A stretch of 64,000 nucleotides of DNA, from positions 62,001 through 126,000 of the forward strand of contig NZ_NEHW01000005.1 in assembly GCF_002112505.1 (NCBI RefSeq), written 5' to 3'. The notes below the pieces were generated by a model, which was not told the DNA's origin, did no database searches, and worked only from the letters and a program-made list of their open reading frames with translations. Origin of the DNA: Pseudomonas sp. R28(2017) (GTDB taxonomy: Bacteria > Pseudomonadota > Gammaproteobacteria > Pseudomonadales > Pseudomonadaceae). Made by a program: the position numbers and the translations under genes. Below, piece after piece: positions 56,925-64,000 of this stretch (its first letter is position 1; each line of letters starts with the position of its first letter).

Positions 56925-59900
56925 ATGAGTTCAGAACCTTCAGTTCACTCCAACGCCCTTAACTTCATGAGTTTCATGGAGAACGGTGTGGATACGCGCA
57001 CGGGCCAATACACGTTGTCAGTCAAACTTCCAGCGTTGAATGCCAATAATTTCCAGGGCCCCGACCCAGAACTCAGCCTCAACTTCAACCCGCTCAACAA
57101 CAGCGACTCTGGTTGGGGCAGAGGGTGGAACCTGTCACTGACCCAGTTGACTGCACACAACCAGGTCATCACCACCTATACCGGTGAAACCTTCAAGGTC
57201 ACCGGCAGCTTCGGCAACCGCCTGCAAATGCGCGAGCAGCGGCTTGCGCACTTTCATCTGTATCGCGAACCCGCCGGGCCCGGCGGCAATGCGCGCTATC
57301 GGGTGGTACACCGTTCTGGCGTTGTGGAAATTCTTGAAGAAATGGGCAGCATGACGGGGCGCATCGCACTGCCGGTAGAGATCTATTCGGAGACAGGGCA
57401 TAAGGTCAGCCTCGCGTACCAGCCCTTCAACCCGGCATACATGATGCTCAGTTCGATCACCGATGACAGCGGGCAGATCCTTCTGGAAATCGAACGCAAG
57501 GATGGCCGCATCGAGTTGCGCGAGCGGCCTTACCAGGGCGACGACGGCCAGCCCGTCGCTCGCCATGTGATGAAGCTGATCAACACCGACTGGGTCGATT
57601 CAATCGTTCTGCCAACTGCCGAGCAGGCAAGCTGGCGCCTGGAATACAGGCTGGTGCTCGATCATTTGTGCCTGACCAAGGTCGAGACCCCTACCGGCGC
57701 ACGGGAACACCTGCTTTATCAAGATGGCGGGCATCAGTTTCCAGGCACCAGCCGCCCCCTGGCCTTGCCCCGTGTCACCCGCCACATCACCGAGCCAGGC
57801 CAGGGACAACCCACCTTTCAGCGAGCCTATTACTATCCGGGCTCGCATAATTTCCTGGGCTTTGGCAGTGGTATTGGCTGGAGTGACGACGGGCTGGACA
57901 ACCTCTACAGGTACTCCGGCGACTACGAGTACCAGACCGTCGAAACCTTATCGGGGGCAGACACCAACCCACTGCAGGTCGTCACCCGTACCTTCAACCG
58001 CTTCCACCTGCTGACCGCCACCAGGACCGTACAGAACAATTGCGTTCATGAAGTCAATACCACCTACAACCTCAGGCCAGGCTCGTTCGACGAGCAAGCG
58101 CCAACCCTGCAGATGCCGATCCTGGAGCAGGTGCGCTGGTCGTTGGCCAACGACATTACCCGCAGCCGCCTGGAAACCGTAGAGACCCAATACGACACCC
58201 ATGGCAATATCATTTGGCGCAAACTCGCCAGCGGCGTGACCGAGACCAATACCTGGTACGGCATGGACCCTGAAGATGGCTACCCGGGTGATGCCAATGG
58301 TTTCGTCCGGCACCTCAAGAGCCGGACCACCACCCCGTCCTTTGACGCAGACGGGCCAGCCCACACCCTCACCTATCACTACCACTATCGTGCGTTGAGG
58401 CCGCTGGCGGGTACTACCATCACGCTCAACCCAATGGTTGTCGAGCACACCGAGACACTGGTTGACGAAGCCAACCCGGCAGAGGTGCTCGCACAAACCG
58501 TGAGCAACTACATCGATGCGCCCTTCGCCAGCCTGCTGCATGGACGCTGCTACCAACAAACGGTCAAACGCAACAAGCTGGAAACCACCACCCAGTTTCA
58601 GTTCAAGGCGATGGTCGAGCCGCTTGGCAAACACCCGGTTCTGGAAACCCGCACTACCCTCATCGGTTATGACGGCACGCGGCGCACAACCGCTGAAATG
58701 CGTTCGCTACTGGTCGGTGAGACGGTGTTCGAAACCGATGAAAACGGCGCGCAGACCTACCGGGAATACGATGCCCTGCGCCGGGTTACCCGTGAGCGGG
58801 TATCGCCCGGCAGCGACTTCGAGGCTGGCAGGCGTTACGCCTATGAACTGTGTGCGCGTGATGGAGACATCGCCCGGCATCGCGTGACCAACGCGCGCGG
58901 CATTACCACCGAGACGGTACTGGACGGCCTGGGCAGGCCAGTCCTCGAGCAACGGGACAACGTCCACCCCTCCCGACCGGGCAGTTTTTTCGAAGTCATG
59001 GCCCTTGAGTACGACGCTTTTGGCAACCGGGTCCGAGAGACCGCTACCGACTGGCTGCAAGGTAGCAAGTTCCTGACCCTGACCAACCACCTGAGGTATG
59101 ACGACTGGGGTGAACAATGCTGCACGATTGGCCCGGATGGTGTTGAACAACACGACGTGCTCGACCCTATCGGGAATGCCGCTCACAAAGGCGCCATCCG
59201 TTACACCTGGCGCGAAGGCGGCAAGGTGCAATCACGTACCCGGACAAAGACCCGCAAGGGTGTCGAAACCCGGGTAACCCAGGTGGCGCGTGCGATCAGC
59301 GGCAAGACCGAAACCTGGCTGAACCGGTTCAACAAGCCCGTGCGGCGCAAGCGCCTGGATGCCTTCGGCGAGCTGCTCGGTGAGCGCAGGTACAGCTATG
59401 ACGGCCTCGGGCACGCCCTGAGCGAAACGGACGAACGCAACCACACCACAACCTTTACCTACGACCCATGGGGCCGAATGCTGGTCACCCGCCAGCCGAA
59501 CAATACCCGGCTCACCCGTACCTATGCCGAGCACTCCACCGAAGAGTTGCCCGCCAGCCTGGTGGTCACTCCGGCGAACGCCTTGTTACCCGCTCGCGAG
59601 ATTGGCGCGCAGTACCACGATGGGCTGGACCGACTGGTCGGTACTACCGTGGGGGGGCGGACCGAACATTTCGTGTTCCGTGAAGGCGAAAGCATGCCAC
59701 GCCAACACATTACCCCTGCTGGCGAGACCATCGAGCTGGACTACAACCTGCAGCTCACCGCGATGCCGACCAGCAACAATGCGCCCGAAGACCACGCCCG
59801 ATTCGACTACCATGCCACCAGTGCTCGTTTGCTAAGCAGCGACAACGGGCAAGGCAAACGACGTTTCGGATACAACCTCGCCAACCAGCTGATTGAAGAA

Positions 59901-61859
59901 CATTGGGATGACGTGCACACAGGCAAGTCCTGGAGCAGGGAATTAGTCAACACCTTGCAAGACCGGCTGAAAAGTACAACGGAAGACAATGGTGTAACGA
60001 CCACGCACGAGTACTACCCGAACGGTCACCTGGAATCCACTCAGCAGGGCCAGTTGAAGGCTGTCTTCGAATACGACGAGCTAGGCCGCGTGCAAGTGAT
60101 CACCAGCCACGATCGGGCCGGCGACTATAAGCTGGAAACGACGATCGAATACGATGATCACGATCGCGAAACCAAGCGCACCTGGAGCCAGAGCGGTCAG
60201 CCAGATCGAGTCCAGGAGTCAGCCTGGGGCGCGGATGACCTGATGCTCAGCCGCACGCTGCATGTCGCGGGGGTTTTGCGCCTTGAGGAAGGCTTTGGTT
60301 ACGACACCCATGCCCGCCTGGTCCGGCACACCTGCAAGGGGCCGGACCTGCCCCGCGATGCGCTGGACCGGAGCATCGAATCACAGGTGTTCACCTTCGA
60401 TGCCTTCAACAACATCCTGACCACGCTTACCAGTTTCAGCAACGTGCCCCGCCCGGAAAGGGCCGAGTTCATTCATGCAGAGCGCGACCCCTGCCAGCTG
60501 CAGCGCATCAAGTACACACCTGCGCGTGCCGCGCCCGATCCTGATTTCAGCTACGACGCCAATGGCAACCTGACCCGCGACGAGCGTGGCCGCCCGGTCC
60601 GCTATGACAGCCAGAACCAGTTGCTGGGCCTGAACGCTACGGGCCAGCCCGATACCTACGGCTATGACGGCCATGGCCTGCTGGTCAGTCGCCACGACGC
60701 CGGCAAACGCACGCTGCTGCTGCATGACGGTGAACGTTTACGCCGGGCCGTGCGTGACGGCGTGCAGACACTGTACCTGCACCACGGCGAGCAACCGCTG
60801 GGTGTGCAGCAAAGCGGCAGCGGCGCGCACTCACCGTTGCTGCTGCACACCAGTGCCAGCCACAGCGTGATTGCCGAGAGCCAGGCCGGTAGCACGCGGG
60901 CCATACGCTACACGGCCTACGGCGAAGACCACAGCGACGACCCCACACTTGCCGCGCTGGGCTACAACGGCGAGGCGCTTGACCCGGACAGCGGCTGGTA
61001 CCTGCTGGGCAACGGCTATCGCGTCTACAACCCCGTGCTGATGCGTTTCCACAGCCCGGACTCGCTGAGCCCGTTCGGCGAAGGGGGGCTGAACTATTAC
61101 GGCTATTGCCAGGGCAACCCGGTGACCTTCCGCGACCCTACCGGGCATTACAGCACCGGTTACAGCGGTACCAGCCAGTCGCGGCACGAGCTTGAGCGGC
61201 ATCGGATCTCGCCGCGCGTGGAGCTCGGCGTAGTTGGCTGGATCGGCATGGGTATCGGTTTTGTTTTCGCGGCCATCGCCTCGGTAGCGGCGATTGTGCT
61301 GACGTACGGAGCGGCGGCGCCGGCGGTAGCCGCCGCCTGGACGGGAGCTTCCTCCGCGGTAGCAGCCGCCGTGGTAGGAACCTCAGGGGTAGCCATCGGA
61401 ATAGGTGCGGGCGCGGCAGCCGCCGCACCAAGCGTTGCGGCAGCTGCGGCAGCGACAGCGGCAGTCTCCGCTGCGGTAGTAGCGGGCAGTTTGATCACCA
61501 GTATCAAGCTTGGGACCGCGATCATCTCGGCCACGTTGTCAGTCGGCGGTACGGCAGTACAAACCGAGGGGGTTCTTTCAGGGCATGAGACGCGGAGCAA
61601 CATCGGCATGATCTTGAACTATACAGCGGCTGCCGTGGGCCTCACTGGCGGCGGTCTGACATATGCAGCAAGTGCACTGAAAACGGCTACAAAAGTTGGC
61701 GCTTATTCATCCAGCTCAGTATTTAAAGTTGCTGCAAATAGCGCTTCTAATAACGGAATTCCTCCTCTACCTAACTCAAAACCTCTATGGATGTCAAACG
61801 TGAAAAATTGGAAATTCTTGAAGCGCATAGGGCATAGAAATCCCCCCTCAAGAACATAG
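56925..61859 (+). CDS. RHS-repeat protein with intact core and hydrophobic C-terminal tip
   Basis: 1644 residues. The N-terminus (HSNALNFMSFMENGVDTRTG, GWGRGWNLSLTQ) and YD repeats match the first RHS protein. The RHS core is intact: FHSPDSLSPFGEGGLNYYGY from residue 1374, then NPVTFRDPTGH with D1404 at the expected self-cleavage site. The ~240 residues after it are Ala/Gly-rich and hydrophobic (likely membrane-inserting, about 1425-1550), then a short basic tip ending at 1644 whose DNA is clearly AT-rich. RHS shells enclose and deliver such C-terminal parts. No toxin fold recognised. No strong ribosome site before the ATG. Confidence 0.9.
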   Translation: MSSEPSVHSNALNFMSFMENGVDTRTGQYTLSVKLPALNANNFQGPDPELSLNFNPLNNSDSGWGRGWNLSLTQLTAHNQVITTYTGETFKVTGSFGNRLQMREQRLAHFHLYREPAGPGGNARYRVVHRSGVVEILEEMGSMTGRIALPVEIYSETGHKVSLAYQPFNPAYMMLSSITDDSGQILLEIERKDGRIELRERPYQGDDGQPVARHVMKLINTDWVDSIVLPTAEQASWRLEYRLVLDHLCLTKVETPTGAREHLLYQDGGHQFPGTSRPLALPRVTRHITEPGQGQPTFQRAYYYPGSHNFLGFGSGIGWSDDGLDNLYRYSGDYEYQTVETLSGADTNPLQVVTRTFNRFHLLTATRTVQNNCVHEVNTTYNLRPGSFDEQAPTLQMPILEQVRWSLANDITRSRLETVETQYDTHGNIIWRKLASGVTETNTWYGMDPEDGYPGDANGFVRHLKSRTTTPSFDADGPAHTLTYHYHYRALRPLAGTTITLNPMVVEHTETLVDEANPAEVLAQTVSNYIDAPFASLLHGRCYQQTVKRNKLETTTQFQFKAMVEPLGKHPVLETRTTLIGYDGTRRTTAEMRSLLVGETVFETDENGAQTYREYDALRRVTRERVSPGSDFEAGRRYAYELCARDGDIARHRVTNARGITTETVLDGLGRPVLEQRDNVHPSRPGSFFEVMALEYDAFGNRVRETATDWLQGSKFLTLTNHLRYDDWGEQCCTIGPDGVEQHDVLDPIGNAAHKGAIRYTWREGGKVQSRTRTKTRKGVETRVTQVARAISGKTETWLNRFNKPVRRKRLDAFGELLGERRYSYDGLGHALSETDERNHTTTFTYDPWGRMLVTRQPNNTRLTRTYAEHSTEELPASLVVTPANALLPAREIGAQYHDGLDRLVGTTVGGRTEHFVFREGESMPRQHITPAGETIELDYNLQLTAMPTSNNAPEDHARFDYHATSARLLSSDNGQGKRRFGYNLANQLIEEHWDDVHTGKSWSRELVNTLQDRLKSTTEDNGVTTTHEYYPNGHLESTQQGQLKAVFEYDELGRVQVITSHDRAGDYKLETTIEYDDHDRETKRTWSQSGQPDRVQESAWGADDLMLSRTLHVAGVLRLEEGFGYDTHARLVRHTCKGPDLPRDALDRSIESQVFTFDAFNNILTTLTSFSNVPRPERAEFIHAERDPCQLQRIKYTPARAAPDPDFSYDANGNLTRDERGRPVRYDSQNQLLGLNATGQPDTYGYDGHGLLVSRHDAGKRTLLLHDGERLRRAVRDGVQTLYLHHGEQPLGVQQSGSGAHSPLLLHTSASHSVIAESQAGSTRAIRYTAYGEDHSDDPTLAALGYNGEALDPDSGWYLLGNGYRVYNPVLMRFHSPDSLSPFGEGGLNYYGYCQGNPVTFRDPTGHYSTGYSGTSQSRHELERHRISPRVELGVVGWIGMGIGFVFAAIASVAAIVLTYGAAAPAVAAAWTGASSAVAAAVVGTSGVAIGIGAGAAAAAPSVAAAAAATAAVSAAVVAGSLITSIKLGTAIISATLSVGGTAVQTEGVLSGHETRSNIGMILNYTAAAVGLTGGGLTYAASALKTATKVGAYSSSSVFKVAANSASNNGIPPLPNSKPLWMSNVKNWKFLKRIGHRNPPSRT

Positions 61860-61914
61860 GTTTTAATTCTCACATTTGCCACAACAAAATATTTTTGTAC
61901 TGCGAGGACCCAAC

Positions 61915-63930
61915 ATGAAAGACTCAGCACCGCTTTCAGACAGCCGCAGCAAAGCTGAAGAAGCCCGCAAGCGCTATCTGAAATCAAAAACAGCCAACTT
62001 GCAGCCATCCCCAAAGAGCCTCAACGCCCCCGATGTCAAAGGCATCGTCGATCCCTCAGATGGCACACTACACCGAGATGCCTTGACTCAAGCTCTTGAA
62101 GTCCGCATTCCACCATGGCCGATTCTTCCGGACGACCCCGAATTGGGTTGGGAAGAACTGCAACTGGAGTTTTCCCTGACCGGTGCCGACGGCTCTTTCA
62201 AGGACATCGGCCCCCTGGAGCAGTATGACGCGCCGATCTTGCCGGGCGATTTCCCTATTCTGCTGTCATTCCCCCAGCGTGACATCCCCGTCAATGGTGA
62301 GTTATGGATCCGCTACAAGCACATCGATTATCTGGGCTCGGAGTCCTGGTCGGCTGCCATCAAGCTGATCTGTGACAGTATCCCGCCGTGGGGTGAACAG
62401 GTCGTTCCGGATCCAGTACAGCTGCCCCCGGGCCATATCAACGAATCCTATCTGGCCTCACACCCAGGTGGTATTGAAGTCATATTGCCGCCGCGAGCGG
62501 ATGAGCAGCCTGGCGATACGTTCAAGTTGTACTACCTCGAGAAATGGCCAGAAGAACAGAGCGAGTTCGGCACGCCGGTGGCCGAGGGCCCCGTTCCCGC
62601 CGACCGCAAGGTGATAATCTCGGTCGAAAAGGTACGGGAAAAGGGCGATGGCCGTTTCTTCGTCACCTTCTTCGAGTTCGATAAAGCGACCAACAAAAGC
62701 CGCATGGCCTACCCAGGCTCGGTCGACGTAGTGCTCGGCGACGAACCGGAAGATCTGCAGCCACCAGAAGTCTTTCTGGCCCTGGACGGCATACTGGACC
62801 TCAAGGATGCGCAATGCGGCGTCACGGTGGACATTAGGGAGTACAAGAACCGCGGCATGCGCGACACCATCGAGGTCACGTGGAAGAGCGCAACCTCGGC
62901 CGGCTCCGTGTTGCGCCCTGAGCCTGTGGGCTCACGCCCCTTCCCTATCAGCGTCCCGGTTCCCCCCGAGGTACTGCGAAAAGAATACGGCACCAGCACA
63001 GGTATCGAAGTCACCAACGTCAGCTATCGAATCTTGCGCGGCGAAGTGCCCTATGGCCCGGTAGATGATGACATAAACGTCGATTTTTCCTACGTAGGCC
63101 CCGAACGCCCCGAAGAGGATCTCGAATGGCCGACGCCTATCAACCCCGGTTTGAACGCACCCGAGATCACCAGCGACTCGGGACAGAGCAACAAACTGGT
63201 GCGGGCTGACGCCGGTAAGGACGCGACGCTAAGTTTTGCCCTGTACGAGCGCATCGAGCTCGGGCATGTCGTGGACTTCTACTGGAATGGCACCTTGGTT
63301 GAAGAGGCCACCTGGGTGGTCGACCGGGTAACAGGTGCGCCCAAGGTCGTCACGATCCTCTGGAAGTACATCCTTGCGGCAGGGAACAACCCGAGGCTGC
63401 CCGTGCACTACACCGTGCGCGCCGAAGCCGACGCGCTCAATGAACAAGAGTCAGAACGCCAGTACGTCGATGCCGACGCGGTCACGATTACCCCGGATGC
63501 CGGGGAGTTCGAGGGGCTGACCTCCAAAGGCTGGCTAGGTTGCTCATCCTTGTGGGACCCGGACGACAGCACGGCAGCTCCTGCATTCAGGATCAGGATC
63601 CCGGCCAGTGCCCAGTACAACCTCGTCCCTGGCAACGAGATCACGCTCGAATGGACCGTCGTCGAAGGGCTTAGCGGTGAAGTCCCGATCGCCGTGGACA
63701 AGCGGGAAACGCTGACTCTGAACCAGGAAATGATCGACGACGGCTTCGTCTGGAAAATTCAGCCGTACGCCGACCATATTCTGCCGATCTATGCCCAGTC
63801 ACCGCTGGCGGCACGCGGCCGGGTGAAGTACAGCTTCCCCGGCAAAGGACTGGTATCGGCACCGGCGGAAAACAAAGTCAGCATCGGTGACAACGGCACA
63901 GGAAACACTTGCGATTTGACCCGACCCTGA
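61915..63930 (+). CDS. Ig-like beta-repeat protein downstream of RHS
   Basis: 671 residues from the ATG at 61915 (GAGGA seven bases before). After a polar N-terminus (SRSKAEEARKRYLKSK) come about five beta-sandwich repeats with motifs such as GDTFKLYYLEKW, GHVVDFYWNGTLVEE and GNEITLEWTVVEG, and linkers rich in PP. The same repeat type occurs in the first gene of the divergent operon. No signal peptide. If RHS tips carried a linked immunity gene it would be here, but this protein is far larger than a normal immunity protein. Function unknown. Confidence 0.82.
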   Translation: MKDSAPLSDSRSKAEEARKRYLKSKTANLQPSPKSLNAPDVKGIVDPSDGTLHRDALTQALEVRIPPWPILPDDPELGWEELQLEFSLTGADGSFKDIGPLEQYDAPILPGDFPILLSFPQRDIPVNGELWIRYKHIDYLGSESWSAAIKLICDSIPPWGEQVVPDPVQLPPGHINESYLASHPGGIEVILPPRADEQPGDTFKLYYLEKWPEEQSEFGTPVAEGPVPADRKVIISVEKVREKGDGRFFVTFFEFDKATNKSRMAYPGSVDVVLGDEPEDLQPPEVFLALDGILDLKDAQCGVTVDIREYKNRGMRDTIEVTWKSATSAGSVLRPEPVGSRPFPISVPVPPEVLRKEYGTSTGIEVTNVSYRILRGEVPYGPVDDDINVDFSYVGPERPEEDLEWPTPINPGLNAPEITSDSGQSNKLVRADAGKDATLSFALYERIELGHVVDFYWNGTLVEEATWVVDRVTGAPKVVTILWKYILAAGNNPRLPVHYTVRAEADALNEQESERQYVDADAVTITPDAGEFEGLTSKGWLGCSSLWDPDDSTAAPAFRIRIPASAQYNLVPGNEITLEWTVVEGLSGEVPIAVDKRETLTLNQEMIDDGFVWKIQPYADHILPIYAQSPLAARGRVKYSFPGKGLVSAPAENKVSIGDNGTGNTCDLTRP

Positions 63931-63938
63931 CCGCCGCT

Positions 63939-63969
63939 GGCAGCGGCCTTTGGAAAGCGGGCCGCTGCC
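63939..63969 (+). terminator. Hairpin after the last complete gene
   Basis: GGCAGCGGCC and GGCCGCTGCC form a perfect 10-base stem with an 11-base loop. It lacks a T run, so it may be an attenuator within the operon. Confidence 0.5.
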
Positions 63970-63992
63970 ACCGCATAACGTAGGACTTATCC

Positions 63993-64000
63993 ATGTTATT
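63993..64000 (+). CDS. Possible 5' end of a further gene of the rightward operon
   Basis: ATG TTA TT at the window edge, with AGGA eight bases before the ATG. Spacing suits a ribosome site; nothing of the protein can be read. Confidence 0.35.

Noticed and set aside
42685..61859. Insecticidal Tc toxin complex
   Set aside because: The RHS proteins resemble TcC only in their YD repeats; no TcA or TcB-like gene is visible, and the N-termini are of another kind.

Overview
The window looks like a chromosome segment of a Pseudomonas putida-group bacterium. Support comes from high GC and P. putida-type 35-base REP elements, and from a core gene order (yceD-rpmF-plsX-fabD-fabG-acpP-fabF-pabC-mltG-tmk-holB-tatD; rluC-rne; murB-ptp-kdsB-trm112-lpxK-exbD-exbB-comEC) typical of fluorescent pseudomonads. 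The species call is inference from memory of gene order and sequence style, not a database search.

Layout. 1-5.6 kb: 3' end of an aromatic aminotransferase gene, tRNA-Asn, then a cupin, a DUF1285 protein, a lipoprotein, moaA, a TetR regulator and a class V aminotransferase. 5.56-6.48 kb: a gene-free block of nested inverted and tandem repeats. 6.5-16.3 kb: one long leftward series for fatty acid synthesis, folate, murein and DNA replication, starting from a near-consensus promoter just in front of yceD. 16.4-23.7 kb: maf, then sppA-HAD-rluC leftward and RNase E rightward behind a leader of nearly 700 bases. 23.9-30.9 kb: a leftward envelope cluster (comEC, exbB, exbD, lpxK, trm112, kdsB, ptp, murB) joined by stop/start overlaps. 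31-37.1 kb: DUF2062 protein, two-gene ABC exporter, glutathione transferase-like protein, FadE-type acyl-CoA dehydrogenase and a small conserved protein. 37.1-42.6 kb: a complete chaperone-usher fimbria locus behind an AT-rich promoter region.

42.7-64 kb is accessory and the most unusual part. It holds two large RHS/YD-repeat proteins in divergent operons. The leftward operon starts with a 602-residue all-beta repeat protein. Three large mutually related proteins follow (826, 809 and 960 residues), each with a shared N-terminal motif and Ig-like modules in its second half. The last two genes encode a small lipoprotein and an RHS shell that stops before the RHS core. The rightward operon encodes an RHS protein with an intact core and a hydrophobic C-terminal region with a short AT-rich tip, then a second beta-repeat protein, then a gene cut by the window end. 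I suggest this is an undescribed RHS-based surface or toxin-delivery system. Its three related proteins may be TULIP/P47-like, the fold of proteins encoded in clostridial neurotoxin clusters. That link rests on a visible motif and needs a structure search.

No insertion sequence, integrase, CRISPR array or rRNA gene was seen.
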